Below are positions 15,415 to 25,086 of a stretch of DNA of 39,901 nt, piece by piece (position 1 is the first letter of the stretch; each line of letters starts with the position of its first letter). The notes beneath the pieces were generated by a model. That model saw only the letters and a program-made list of their open reading frames with translations. It searched no databases and was not told the origin of the DNA. The stretch lies in IMG/VR virus record IMGVR_UViG_3300036861_000176, positions 1-39,901 of that record. One strand, given 5' to 3'. A program made the translations under genes and the position numbers. Source of the stretch: a virus.

Positions 15415-15618
15415 ATGGAAATCAATAAACGAACCTGTAAGAGATGTAAGCATAAATGGGTTTTGCGAAAACCTGTTGAGCCAGTTATTTGCCCGAAGTG
15501 CAAATCTCCTTATTGGAATAGAAAGGTTATTACTAAGCCTATTCAAGTTAAAAAACACCAACCATATTGCACCGATGGTTTGGAAAAAGTAAGATTTAAT
15601 ACCTGCATTTGTAAATAA
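15415..15618 (+). CDS. Zinc-ribbon protein, probably from a leaderless mRNA
   Basis: The ATG at 15415 is chosen over 15400 because 15400 lies upstream of the predicted transcription start. The 67-residue product has CKRCKHKW (8-15) and CPKCKS (26-31), a classical zinc ribbon, and a further Cys cluster at the C-terminus (CICK). It is the first gene of a plus-strand cassette inserted in the minus-strand late region. The function is unknown; DNA binding or anti-host activity are guesses. Confidence 0.65.
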   Translation: MEINKRTCKRCKHKWVLRKPVEPVICPKCKSPYWNRKVITKPIQVKKHQPYCTDGLEKVRFNTCICK

Positions 15619-15619
15619 C

Positions 15620-15838
15620 ATGGCAAAGTATAGCGACCGCGGGATAAGACATTGTGTGAATTGTGTGCTTCTACAAGGAAGGGGCTGTTGCTGTGAAATT
15701 GGTGTTTGTATAAATCTCCGAAACATGAGACCTGACTTTGAAAATGATTGGCATGGGCACTTACTTTCTCTTGGCGTAAAAGATAGTGATTTAAGAGCGA
15801 GAATTATACGGGCAGTAGCAGAAGAAGTAGAAAGATAA
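15620..15838 (+). CDS. Cysteine-rich small protein
   Basis: A 72-residue protein starting one base after the preceding stop (TAA-C-ATG). CVNC (12-15), GCCCEIGVC (22-30) and a C-terminal charged helix (DLRARIIRAVAEEVER) suggest a metal-bound N-terminal knuckle plus helix. I do not recognise a family. Confidence 0.55.
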   Translation: MAKYSDRGIRHCVNCVLLQGRGCCCEIGVCINLRNMRPDFENDWHGHLLSLGVKDSDLRARIIRAVAEEVER

Positions 15839-15843
15839 AGATT

Positions 15844-16044
15844 ATGAATAAAGGATTTAACCCACAAATAACCGTTGTAACTGTTAAGGGACACCTTATG
15901 CAGAATTGGGTGTGCCAAACTTGCGGTATGATTGATGAAGATACTGGATTTAATGACGGGTGCAAATATCCATTCAAAGAATGCCAAAAAAACTGTGCTT
16001 GCCAGTTTCTTACTTCGTGTAAAGAGTGTAATTGTCATAAATGA
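15844..16044 (+). CDS. Cysteine-rich small protein
   Basis: A 66-residue protein in which ten Cys residues fall in the last 45 positions (CQTCG, CKYPFKECQKNCAC, CKECNC). Metal clustering or several small knuckles are likely. It is the third gene of the cassette, and its stop precedes the next ATG by one base. Confidence 0.55.
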   Translation: MNKGFNPQITVVTVKGHLMQNWVCQTCGMIDEDTGFNDGCKYPFKECQKNCACQFLTSCKECNCHK

Positions 16045-16045
16045 T

Positions 16046-16150
16046 ATGAAAGATTTAGTTCCAATTACTTGGTGGGAAAAAGTGCTTATTACACTATTTG
16101 CTATTATTCTATTGGGTGCCGTGTTTTTCATCGTATCTTCACTTTTATAG
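16046..16150 (+). CDS. Tiny single-pass membrane protein (34 aa)
   Basis: The ATG follows the previous TGA by one base. MKDLVPITWWEKVL is followed by a hydrophobic helix (TLFAIILLGAVFFIVSSLL). Its 3' end overlaps the 3' end of the opposing 826-aa gene by 23 bp. It closes the plus-strand cassette. Longer forms in the same frame are less likely because they overlap the previous gene. Confidence 0.5.
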   Translation: MKDLVPITWWEKVLITLFAIILLGAVFFIVSSLL

Positions 16151-18608
16151 TCTTTTCTCTATTAGCAATCGCTTGGTCAAGTCTATGCCTACCATCTACT
16201 AAGGTTGGTTTACCATCTATATATGTAATTTCGATTGGTTCTGTTACTTTTCTTCCTGCCAATGGTTTTACTGCCAATGGTTTCTCAGCAAGTACAATAT
16301 CTTTTACTGATATTACCTTTATTACATCACTCCCATAACCAATTCCCCTAGCATCCCAGACCCTCTCTGCCTGTTTCAAAAGATTATAGACATCATTGGC
16401 CGATTTGCCTTTCCCATCAACATTTGCAACTTTATCCAAAAACTGTCCTTTATTACTATACTTCTTAGCTTCTTCTATTAAAGACTGACCAGAGGCTTTG
16501 GCTTTGGAGATGGAGGTGGTGAGGTCGTCGGCTTTTATCAATGGATTTTTAATAAAACCTTCCTCTGATTTAGCTGCTTCTTTAGTAAAATTAGTAATAT
16601 TCTTAACAATATCATCAATAGACTGGTTGAGTATACTTTTTTCACTAGTAGTCAGTGCTATGCCATTTTTTAACTTATCAATAATTATATCTATAGCTTT
16701 AATACTAATACCTCTTGCTTTACCAAAAGCTCTTAGAATGGGGATAACAACCGATGGTTGAGATAATAATAACTGTGCAACAGCAATTAATGGATTACCA
16801 GTAACGAGTAACCCACCAGTAACCCCGGCTCTCATATAAGTTCCTACCTTTTGTCCTCCAGTTGTTTGTATATCCTCAACGGCTTTAAGTATCCTGATTT
16901 CTTCAGCAATACCTGGCATAAGATTTTCAAGCCTTCCAAGTACTTGGTCTTTACCTTTACCCGTCAAATTAGCAATCTTATTTAAGGCGCCATCTTTTAA
17001 AGTTCCATCTGACTTTAAATAATCTTTTTTAAGCTGTTTTAATTCTTTCACTTCCGGCGCATAGCGTATATCAAGCTCATTAAGCCCTGGTATTTGTTTT
17101 TTCCCAGTAGCATCATAGACCCTTCTTAATTCTCCAGAAATAACATTGGATAATTGTGTTTTAGTGGCATCATACTTTGCCATTTCTGATAAAGTTGTCC
17201 GAGCATTTAAAAATGCGTTAGACGATAAAAAACGCTCCCTTCCAAATATTCTTTGAAAATCTTCAAAGGCTGTAATATCCCCGGGTTTTAATGGCGGTGT
17301 TTCAGCATCTCTAATAATTTTTCCATTTTTATTAAATTTAATACCATACTTATCAAAAACTTTTAATATTTCACTAGGACTTACCTCGGCAACAGCGGAG
17401 CTTTTACGAATCTCGTTGTATTCCTTCCCAGTTTCTCGCAATTCAGTCAACCTTTTATCCAACACTATTTTTACCCTTTCAGCTAAAGCCGGTCTGTCTA
17501 ATTTTGCCATTTCTGTTTTACTAAAAGCATCGGGCCTTGCAATAACCTGAGCGATAGTTTCAGGATTTAATCCAGTTATTTGAGAAGCAGCAAAGCCTGT
17601 AGTTTTCTTTGCTCCCTCGAATGTTTTTTTGGTAGCATCAATAACTGGCTTTGCAACTTTTTTGACAATATTATCAAACGTTTTTCCAGCAGGAGTACCG
17701 CGAATAAGTCCTTCAAAGGTCAAAGCAGCAGGTAAAATATTCATCGGGTCATTAACCAAAGTCCTTTGTACCTCTTGCCATGCTTTATCTGCCTCATTGT
17801 TCTGGCCAATAGCTCTATTTATTTCTTCTCCAGAGGCATGAGCAACATCTTGAATTATCTTGGGTACAAACGCATCCCTCAAGACTGGGGTTACTCCTGC
17901 TATAATATCAAAAAAAGATGGAACAGGTTGTCCTTGTTTTCCTTCTTCAATCATTGTTCCAATATCAGAACTTAATTTTTGTAGTTGCTGAACAGCTCCA
18001 ACGGGATTTACAACGCCAGCCGTCTCTTTTACAAAATTTACAACACCCTTACCAAAATTCCATAAACTTTTTGGTATATTTCCTATTAACTTTAAGCTCT
18101 CTTTCAAGGTAGATGGATTTACTGTATTTGCGGGAAAAGTAGCTCCAAACATTTCTGCCGATTGTACATCTAATTGTCTTTCTTCTGGCACTATCTCTTG
18201 AAACGGAGCCGGTTTATATTGCTGATAAAGACCATAGACGCTATCAACATACTTGGGAACATTAAATTGAACATTCGGGTTAGCCGAACTCTGTCCAACA
18301 CCGCGATTTCCTTTAGCAAACATATCGGGGTTTCCGCTATTCCACATAGAGGCTATTTGACCTGGGTTATATCCTTTATTCTTCCATTCTTTTATTCTTA
18401 AATACGCAACCTTATTTTCATTCTCTAAAGTTAAGGGAGCGTTGGCATCTCCCAATAGACGCCTTGCTTCCGATTGCCAGGTTGAAGGTAAAAATTGGTA
18501 ACGTGAAGCCATTTCTCCAGTTGCACCGGAGATTTGTCTATTCCCCGTTTCGTGTTGTCTTATAGCTTTTGCCAAAGCTACGACTTGTTCGTCTAGCATA
18601 TTTACCAT
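16128..18608 (-). CDS. Large internal virion protein with N-terminal lysozyme-like domain and C-terminal ParB-like motif
   Basis: An 826-residue protein (start 18608, or 18599). Residues 1-110 read as a transglycosylase-like domain (RQHETGNRQISGATGEMASR with Glu20, then YQFLPSTW and IASMWNSG). A long helical middle follows, with an Ala/Gly-rich hydrophobic stretch near 590-625. The end has DGKPTLVDGRHRLDQA, a ParB/sulfiredoxin-like signature also found in polyvalent phage proteins. By size and position it is probably ejected with the DNA, opening the wall; the ParB-like domain may act on the nucleotide cargo or DNA. Confidence 0.65.
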   Translation of the reverse strand: MVNMLDEQVVALAKAIRQHETGNRQISGATGEMASRYQFLPSTWQSEARRLLGDANAPLTLENENKVAYLRIKEWKNKGYNPGQIASMWNSGNPDMFAKGNRGVGQSSANPNVQFNVPKYVDSVYGLYQQYKPAPFQEIVPEERQLDVQSAEMFGATFPANTVNPSTLKESLKLIGNIPKSLWNFGKGVVNFVKETAGVVNPVGAVQQLQKLSSDIGTMIEEGKQGQPVPSFFDIIAGVTPVLRDAFVPKIIQDVAHASGEEINRAIGQNNEADKAWQEVQRTLVNDPMNILPAALTFEGLIRGTPAGKTFDNIVKKVAKPVIDATKKTFEGAKKTTGFAASQITGLNPETIAQVIARPDAFSKTEMAKLDRPALAERVKIVLDKRLTELRETGKEYNEIRKSSAVAEVSPSEILKVFDKYGIKFNKNGKIIRDAETPPLKPGDITAFEDFQRIFGRERFLSSNAFLNARTTLSEMAKYDATKTQLSNVISGELRRVYDATGKKQIPGLNELDIRYAPEVKELKQLKKDYLKSDGTLKDGALNKIANLTGKGKDQVLGRLENLMPGIAEEIRILKAVEDIQTTGGQKVGTYMRAGVTGGLLVTGNPLIAVAQLLLSQPSVVIPILRAFGKARGISIKAIDIIIDKLKNGIALTTSEKSILNQSIDDIVKNITNFTKEAAKSEEGFIKNPLIKADDLTTSISKAKASGQSLIEEAKKYSNKGQFLDKVANVDGKGKSANDVYNLLKQAERVWDARGIGYGSDVIKVISVKDIVLAEKPLAVKPLAGRKVTEPIEITYIDGKPTLVDGRHRLDQAIANREKTIKVKIR

Positions 18609-20563
18609 GAATAATCACCTGCGCTTGTATTAGTTGAAGCTCCTACTGCGCTAGTCCATCTTAAAATACTTTCTTTTATCTTTTCTAGTTGCACTTTCAG
18701 TTGGTCGCCGCTCTGTAATTGGTCTAATGCTCCAAGAGTAGATTCAAGTAATTTTATTTCTCTATCAGAAACTTGACCCAAAGCACCTCCAGTTTTTGAT
18801 GCTTCCCTCATAGCAGTTAAAGCACCAAAGGCAATATTTGATTTAAGCGTATCAAGTTGAGCCGCAAAATTCCTTGCTTCCGATTCAGGTAACTTACCCA
18901 AGAAAAATGCACCCCAACCGGTTGTATTCCCACTGATTTGAGGAATAAGTTCGTCAATACTTTGTATTGCTTTTTGGGCTGTTTCAGTTTGATAAGGAGA
19001 TATTTCGCCTGGAGCTACTTTGCCTTGCCATTCAGCGAATGTCATTCCAGTTGCCTCACCGCCAGCCAATACATAATTTTTGTATTCGGCGGTTAAATCT
19101 CCTACTGCTTTTGGCATATTCTCACCTAATATCTGCAACGCCTCATCATAAGATTTTGCACTGCTTATTCTCGTAAGTACACTTGCGTCCGTAATTCCTG
19201 CCGAGATAGCTTTTAACTTAATGTCCATAATATCTCTTGTAGCCTGTTTCTGCTCTGCCAAAGCGTCAGCTTGTTGTTGTAAATAAATTTGGACTGAACT
19301 TGCATATCTCGCTTCCTCTTTTTCAAGTTGTGGCATTAAAACATTAAGCTGGGCAATCTTAGCGTTATAGGCAGATTCCCTATCCATATACTCTAATTCC
19401 ACCGCTCTATCAGCAGCCTTTTGCGCCTGATCCAGCTTCCCTTGCATACCTAAAAGTTCTGCCTGAATATATCCAGCCTCAGAAGTTAAAAGATTCTTTT
19501 GAGCAAGATACATTTTATAGTTTCTCGCCTGTGCGCCCTGTAAGCGTGAGAGGGTTTGTGGCCTTCCTTCTTCTTCTGTATTTGCAAGATTATAAGAAGC
19601 CGTGAGGGCGTCAATTTCGGCTACCTTTTTATTGAGTTCGGTTGCCTTGCTGGATAAAGCCTGCTGTTGTGCCTCAATACCTCTTTTTTCTTCTTCGGCA
19701 AGTTGTGCCGCACCCCGGCCAGTTAAGGTACTTGCGTCTGCACCAATCTCTCCTAAGAGCTTAGATACGCTTTTTGATAATTCACTCTCTGGTGGAGTTA
19801 AAAGAGTCTGCAAGCGTTTTATTTCTTGGAGTGCGGATTCAGCATCAGACTTTGCACTTGCGACTGTCGTATCGGCTAAAAAAGTACTGCTACTTGGGTC
19901 TTTCGCAATATTAATATCCACCTCATTCTTTAAAAGATGGGCAGTGATTGTTCCGTCTTTAACTCCACCCATTAAAGTCCAATTAGAATGGATTAATTGA
20001 GTTGCTTCAGGAGAACCGCTAGCTACCACTCTTTTTTCTCCCGTAGGACTTATAAGTGTTGCCGGACGATTATAAAACAGATTTCCTTGAGCGTCTGGAG
20101 AAGTAATATACTTTGACCAATCAGCTTGAGGGACACCGGCCTTAGATAACTCCTCTCTTTTTGTTTGTAAATCCGCTTCATTTAAAATCCTTGAACCCAT
20201 AGGAGCTAAAGGTTGAGGCATACCAACACCGATAGGTGCAGATTGTCCAGTAGATTGGTCTATCCATTTTTGAGGGTCATCCTGATATGTTTGTGCTTGT
20301 TCAGTAGAAGTTATTTTGCTTGAAATTTCTGTCGGAATACCAAAATACGGGTTATAAGGAGCTGGAGCTTGTGCGGTTGCAATTTCCTGGGTTGGAGCGG
20401 TTGTTGTTGCCGGGGCGGTAGCCGTCGGTGCGGTGTAAACTTTAAATTGGTCGCTCAAAAAGCCCATAGCAGGGTCTTTTAACTGGTCAGCGGTATAACT
20501 GACCTTTTGGCCGGATACAGGGTTTATATAAGTTGTGTCTGCGAGAGCTTTAAATTGTGCCAT
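18602..20563 (-). CDS. Long coiled-coil internal virion/ejection protein
   Basis: A 653-residue protein with a Pro/Thr/Ala-rich N-terminal third, a coiled-coil region of about 230-460, and a C-terminal block (FGALTAMREASKTGGALGQV then SDREIKLLESTLGALDQLQS) that recurs in phage virion proteins encoded next to lysozyme-domain ejection proteins. It overlaps the start of the downstream gene. A role in the internal core or injection apparatus is inferred from position and this C-terminal block. Confidence 0.65.
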   Translation of the reverse strand: MAQFKALADTTYINPVSGQKVSYTADQLKDPAMGFLSDQFKVYTAPTATAPATTTAPTQEIATAQAPAPYNPYFGIPTEISSKITSTEQAQTYQDDPQKWIDQSTGQSAPIGVGMPQPLAPMGSRILNEADLQTKREELSKAGVPQADWSKYITSPDAQGNLFYNRPATLISPTGEKRVVASGSPEATQLIHSNWTLMGGVKDGTITAHLLKNEVDINIAKDPSSSTFLADTTVASAKSDAESALQEIKRLQTLLTPPESELSKSVSKLLGEIGADASTLTGRGAAQLAEEEKRGIEAQQQALSSKATELNKKVAEIDALTASYNLANTEEEGRPQTLSRLQGAQARNYKMYLAQKNLLTSEAGYIQAELLGMQGKLDQAQKAADRAVELEYMDRESAYNAKIAQLNVLMPQLEKEEARYASSVQIYLQQQADALAEQKQATRDIMDIKLKAISAGITDASVLTRISSAKSYDEALQILGENMPKAVGDLTAEYKNYVLAGGEATGMTFAEWQGKVAPGEISPYQTETAQKAIQSIDELIPQISGNTTGWGAFFLGKLPESEARNFAAQLDTLKSNIAFGALTAMREASKTGGALGQVSDREIKLLESTLGALDQLQSGDQLKVQLEKIKESILRWTSAVGASTNTSAGDYSW

Positions 20564-20568
20564 ACATT

Positions 20569-22668
20569 TTAGGGGTCTTGTTTGTAAAAGACTGTGACAT
20601 TGATGGAGTTTACAGTTCCACTTTGGGCAGTAGTTTCAAGCCATAAAAAAGCGTTAGCAATTACAGTTGCATCATTGAATGATGTAACTACGCTTCCAGT
20701 AGTTACCGATGTAGTAACTGTCCCACCTGTAACTACTTCTGTACCAGCGGCACTCCTGTCAGCATCGTGCCGAATTGTCCATGTAACTGATGGCGAAGCC
20801 GAGCCAACCAAAACAGCCGTTATTTTTAAAATTGTAATTGCCTTGTCGGTGAAAAAGAATGAAAAGTCCTCACTAGCTCCGGGGTTTGCAATAGTAAGAT
20901 GTTGTACTTGAATCGGAGTTAAAACAACTTCTGCCGCGCCGTCATAAAAATTTAGAGTCTTAGATGTCGTATCAATCGTCACCTCTCCAGCAGCATCTAC
21001 TGTCGTCCCCCCAGCCCCATTCGGTACTTCAAATGATGTTGCACCTCCGTAATCATGAACTCCTGTCCCTACATCTCCTGTATTGAGAATAAAAGCGTCA
21101 TCAACATTGATTTCAGCGTCCCCGTTCCAGCTGATATTCGTTCCAGCGGTTATAATCTCTGCCGGGGTGTTAAAAGTAAACCCCCCCGACGCGCTATCGT
21201 AGGTTACTATGTCATTATCGGCTTCAGTATTAGTGGCCTCTAGGAGTACAGCGTCAATGGTATTATCAGATATTTCTCCAGTAGTGAGAGTTTTAGAGGC
21301 AATTTTATTATAAGTAATACTTCTATCAGGAATTGTAATATCTGTTTGTATTCCGCCAGTTCCTCCAAATATTTGAAATTTAGCCGGAGTACTTGGTGTA
21401 CTCCAATTAGTTCCGTCAAAGTCATAAATCCTAGCCACCGTATTAAGAATTTCATTCAAAACAAGTACCCTGGTTGAAGTTAATGTTGCTAAACTATACT
21501 CACCACCGGCAGTAAACTCTGTAAGATTATAACCATTGCCTACTAATGACCAAGTTGTTCCGTTAAAATCATATGCTCTCAATTGGTCTCCCGCTGGGTC
21601 GGCAAAAGCAATTCTAGAAGAACTAAGTGTCGTTAAGGTTGGCCCAGTGCCTACACTTATAAGATTTAATCCACTTCCGGTTAATGTCCAATTAGTTCCG
21701 TCAAAATCATAAGCCCTTAATTCATCATTGGTAGCTTCTACATACGCTATTCTAGTCGATGACATTCCTGTTATGGCAAGAAAAGTTATTGCACCCAAGG
21801 AAAAACTATTTCCAACTTGAGCCCAATTCGTACCATCAAAATCGTATGTCCTTAATTGATCATCACCAGTATCAGTATAAGCTATCCTACTGGATGATAA
21901 TTTTGCTAACGCTGGGTTGGCCATGTTTGGAATTGAAAAACTATTTCCAACCTGACTCCAATTAGTTCCGTCAAAGTCATATGTTCTTAATACATTGTCC
22001 GTCTGGTTAGCCAAAACAATTCTTGTAGATGACAATGCAACAAGACTATTGCCTCCCCCACCAGATTCGGAAAAACTATTTCCAACTTGAGCCCAATTCG
22101 TACCATCAAAATCAAAAACATATAATGATTGACTAGTTGAATCATCAAAAAATGCAACTCTTGTAGATGATAATGCTGTTAATACATTAGCCCCGATGAC
22201 AAATGCTGAAGAAAATCTATTTAACCCTGTCTTCGTCACTCCAATTAATGTTTTCCCCGCCCCTACAGCATTGCCCGCCGTTGTAGTTGTCTGAAAGGCC
22301 GTTTCGGAAACATTTTTGTCAAAATAAATGTATTCCGTTGAAACTATAGTTGCCGTATCACCGCTACTGATTGAATACGACGTACCATCAGAAAAAGTTA
22401 ACGTACCAGAAGTCCATGCTACGGTATTATAATCCGAAGCACTAAAAACCCCCGTGAATTGCCACTGCATAATTGCTGGATCACTCCCCGGCCTTAAACG
22501 ATAAATGATCGAATCCGTGACCTCCCAATTACTCACTACCCCTCTTTTAGCCATCTCCTCATTCCCTGACTTTTCCTCTCTCGGAACAAAATTTGAACTC
22601 ACATCACCACTCCCAGCCACTTCGCCCAGGGGATAATAGTTTACTTGTATTTCGTCATTAGTCATCAT
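20569..22668 (-). CDS. Repeat-rich virion protein, probable beta-propeller plus C-terminal appendage domain
   Basis: The start at 22668 makes an ATGA overlap with the upstream stop; 22689 is an alternative. After about 150 residues comes a series of about six units of roughly 45 residues with the pattern LSSTRIAFxD...LRxYDFDGTNWxQVGNSFS, suggesting a six- or seven-bladed propeller. The C-terminal third (from TPAEIITAGTNISWNGD) resembles fibre domains. It has no export signal. It is probably a tail-associated adhesin or baseplate-type component. Confidence 0.6.
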   Translation of the reverse strand: MMTNDEIQVNYYPLGEVAGSGDVSSNFVPREEKSGNEEMAKRGVVSNWEVTDSIIYRLRPGSDPAIMQWQFTGVFSASDYNTVAWTSGTLTFSDGTSYSISSGDTATIVSTEYIYFDKNVSETAFQTTTTAGNAVGAGKTLIGVTKTGLNRFSSAFVIGANVLTALSSTRVAFFDDSTSQSLYVFDFDGTNWAQVGNSFSESGGGGNSLVALSSTRIVLANQTDNVLRTYDFDGTNWSQVGNSFSIPNMANPALAKLSSSRIAYTDTGDDQLRTYDFDGTNWAQVGNSFSLGAITFLAITGMSSTRIAYVEATNDELRAYDFDGTNWTLTGSGLNLISVGTGPTLTTLSSSRIAFADPAGDQLRAYDFNGTTWSLVGNGYNLTEFTAGGEYSLATLTSTRVLVLNEILNTVARIYDFDGTNWSTPSTPAKFQIFGGTGGIQTDITIPDRSITYNKIASKTLTTGEISDNTIDAVLLEATNTEADNDIVTYDSASGGFTFNTPAEIITAGTNISWNGDAEINVDDAFILNTGDVGTGVHDYGGATSFEVPNGAGGTTVDAAGEVTIDTTSKTLNFYDGAAEVVLTPIQVQHLTIANPGASEDFSFFFTDKAITILKITAVLVGSASPSVTWTIRHDADRSAAGTEVVTGGTVTTSVTTGSVVTSFNDATVIANAFLWLETTAQSGTVNSINVTVFYKQDP
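21799..22113. repeat. Identical 45-bp direct repeats within the propeller gene
   Basis: The 45-nt stretches 21799-21843 and 22069-22113 are identical and lie 270 nt apart, which is two propeller blades. Neighbouring blades have diverged at the same positions. This points to recent duplication or gene conversion between blades. Confidence 0.7.
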
Positions 22669-24143
22669 ACAAATATAATTTGTTTCCATTCCGGCGTAGT
22701 AGTAGACGTGCCTAGAAGTTCACAACGAATCTGAATTTGCTCAAATTCTGGTATACTAATTTTATCATCATGAAAAGAGGTTACGCCTGTTCCGATGTTT
22801 GTAGTTGTATATGTTCCCAACGTTGTGAAACTGTCAGTTAAATTAATCCGAAATTTAATCCGTATACCTTCACTTGCCGCCAATTCTTTTGCCAAATAAA
22901 AATCCATTGAGTTGAATTTCCGTTTATTTAAATACGTACCCATTTGATACATTGGGGTTTCAAAATACCCACTGTAATTAGTCGTATAAGCAAAAGACGT
23001 AGTACTTAACCTATCTATCCCGTAAGTAGTGTTATCTCGCCAACCAACCACAAATTGGTCACGAGTGATTCCAAGTAATGCTCCAATGATTAAAGGATTC
23101 GTTCCACCTGTTACTTCGGTTGAGATAAAATGCTCAAAATTTAAAATATTTCCGCTAGAAGTTTCCATGAGAGAATAAATACCCATACCATCGGTAGACT
23201 GTGAACCAATCCCGAAGAATAATCGGCTCTTAAAATGCATGATAGCCCCAGGGTATGGCTCTAAATACTTTCCACCTGCGATGTTCGCTACTGATAATGG
23301 AATAATCCCGATAGGCCAGGCGGTAACTCCGTTTGACTTATAAATCTTACCGTCTATCCCGGCCAAGATATAAAGATTCCCACCGATATTTATCATGGCA
23401 TTAACCCCGTTTTCCGTCATTTGAATAAGGTTATTATAGGTTTCGGCGCCACCATCCCAGGTAAAAATATCAGCTATTTTGTTGTCATAAATATTTGTTC
23501 CCATCCATGTCCCTATCATTAGATAGTTTCCAAGTTCCGCTAAGCATTTAACCCGATAATCTTCTGGTAATGTTAAGGCCGAGGCGGTAAAGGTATAAGA
23601 TGCGGCTGTTCCAGGCGCAAAATTTTGTCCACTTGCTTCTTCTACGGTTGCGATATATCGTCCAGTCCCAATATAGAGTTTTCCATCCAGCTTAGAAGTT
23701 AAAATTGGCTCCCAGAGAGTATCGCTTGCAGTAAATGATTTCCACGTTGTAGTCCAGGAAGGAGCACCAGAAAGTGGGCCATAAACATCTAAAGAAGCTC
23801 CAACGGCTACAAATAGATAATCTTTCCAAACCCCCATTCCATTTCCTGTTCCAGCTCTATCTGATAATGTCGCCCATGTATCGCCACTATCAGTTGAACT
23901 ATATGTCTGTCCATTACCGTCTATAGCATAAAGATTGGCTGGAGAAGCTGGGTTTTTCACTATCCATTTAACTTGTTCAGTAACTGTGGTGCTAGACTCT
24001 TTGACTAAGATATTATTTAACCGGGCTACCCCCGAAACATTGAAAATATCTAAATTCCGCATATTCCCAAAACCAACATGGGGCGATGGTGCAATACCCT
24101 GCCGAGGAGCTTCTATAACAAGTGGTTTTGGGCCTTGTGGCAT
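22665..24143 (-). CDS. Tail nozzle-like protein (T7 gp12-type position)
   Basis: A 492-residue beta-rich protein beginning with APRQGIAPSPHVGFGNMRNL, followed by a PGVARLN-like segment. This opening is typical of the large tail tube/nozzle proteins encoded next to the adaptor in short-tailed phages. Internal WD/kelch-like stretches (GNLYILAGIDGKIYKSNG) support a propeller-like fold. It starts one base after the adaptor gene stop. The assignment rests on gene order and the N-terminal motif. Confidence 0.6.
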   Translation of the reverse strand: MPQGPKPLVIEAPRQGIAPSPHVGFGNMRNLDIFNVSGVARLNNILVKESSTTVTEQVKWIVKNPASPANLYAIDGNGQTYSSTDSGDTWATLSDRAGTGNGMGVWKDYLFVAVGASLDVYGPLSGAPSWTTTWKSFTASDTLWEPILTSKLDGKLYIGTGRYIATVEEASGQNFAPGTAASYTFTASALTLPEDYRVKCLAELGNYLMIGTWMGTNIYDNKIADIFTWDGGAETYNNLIQMTENGVNAMINIGGNLYILAGIDGKIYKSNGVTAWPIGIIPLSVANIAGGKYLEPYPGAIMHFKSRLFFGIGSQSTDGMGIYSLMETSSGNILNFEHFISTEVTGGTNPLIIGALLGITRDQFVVGWRDNTTYGIDRLSTTSFAYTTNYSGYFETPMYQMGTYLNKRKFNSMDFYLAKELAASEGIRIKFRINLTDSFTTLGTYTTTNIGTGVTSFHDDKISIPEFEQIQIRCELLGTSTTTPEWKQIIFV

Positions 24144-24144
24144 A

Positions 24145-25086
24145 TTATCTATAAATTCTTTGCTTGGTATGAATAATGGTTTTTCCCATTCGCTCTCTTT
24201 TTTCCCAATAATCTTGAATATCTCGTATATCAGCAGCTAAATCTTGCCTATTCTTTCCAAATTTAGGATGTTTTTCATCCATAAACTTATCAGCGCAATA
24301 ATGAGCCAAAAAGTCATGATGAATAACAGGAATACCGGGCTCTTTACTTAGATGAAAAAAGCCATGAGTTCCTGTTTGCGAACCGGAAGTATTAATCGCA
24401 GTTCCGCTTGGAACAGTGGCAAGTTGAAATGTATCATCAGCTTTTGACACGAGATAATAAACAGTTGTATCGGCAGTAAGTCCAGTTGGTATTGTCCCGT
24501 TGGTTGATAGAATAACCACATCACTATTTGATAGCCCATGTGCAGTTGCCGTCACCACCCCAGGACTTGCGATGGTAATAGTGAATGACACGTACGCAAA
24601 TTTGCTTAATTCTCTATTTGTGTAACATCGTAAACCACTCGTTGAAGCGTAATCAGGGGTTGGAGTAATATAAATGTAATCACCAATCTTTGTACAATAA
24701 TTCGGTATTCCCTGAACCGCTGGGTCGTATGTTTCAATGAAATCCGCTACATCTTCAAAATCCTGATAGACTAAATCCCGTTCCAGTCCACTACTATCCA
24801 AAACCGATACCCGTAAAATCTGAAGCACTTTATTCGTGAAACTACTAATTTTATAATTATTTGTCCCACTTACTAAATTTTGAGTTTCAATCGGGGCTGA
24901 TGTTTTTGCTGTATCATCAAAAGTAAATTGCGGCGCGGATTCAGCAGCTAAAAACCAATACTTATCTAATGCTTCATTGAAATCAGCAATTTTATCTTTT
25001 AATGAATACGCTTCATCGGTTGTATTACAAATCTTGTTTATTCTATCTCTAATCGTATTTTTTGTTATAGCATCGTAGAATTTCAT
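24145..25086 (-). CDS. Head-tail adaptor (tail tubular protein A-like) with inserted Ig-like domain
   Basis: A 313-residue protein. Its ends form an alpha-helical adaptor-like fold (KIADFNEALDKYWFLAAES near 33-50; the C-terminal HHDFLAHYCADKFMDEKHP). Between them, at about 165-250, is a beta insertion (ATAHGLSNSDVVILSTNG, then LTADTTVYYLVS) common in phage structural proteins. Position between the capsid genes and the nozzle-like gene fits a connector. The ATGA overlap with the upstream glycosyltransferase gene shows the accessory cassette is translationally integrated. Confidence 0.6.
   Translation of the reverse strand: MKFYDAITKNTIRDRINKICNTTDEAYSLKDKIADFNEALDKYWFLAAESAPQFTFDDTAKTSAPIETQNLVSGTNNYKISSFTNKVLQILRVSVLDSSGLERDLVYQDFEDVADFIETYDPAVQGIPNYCTKIGDYIYITPTPDYASTSGLRCYTNRELSKFAYVSFTITIASPGVVTATAHGLSNSDVVILSTNGTIPTGLTADTTVYYLVSKADDTFQLATVPSGTAINTSGSQTGTHGFFHLSKEPGIPVIHHDFLAHYCADKFMDEKHPKFGKNRQDLAADIRDIQDYWEKRERMGKTIIHTKQRIYR

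Noticed and set aside
15319-16131. 270-codon minus-strand frame
   Set aside because: It is antisense to four well-packed plus-strand genes with a strong promoter. Only its last 17 codons could be separately translated.
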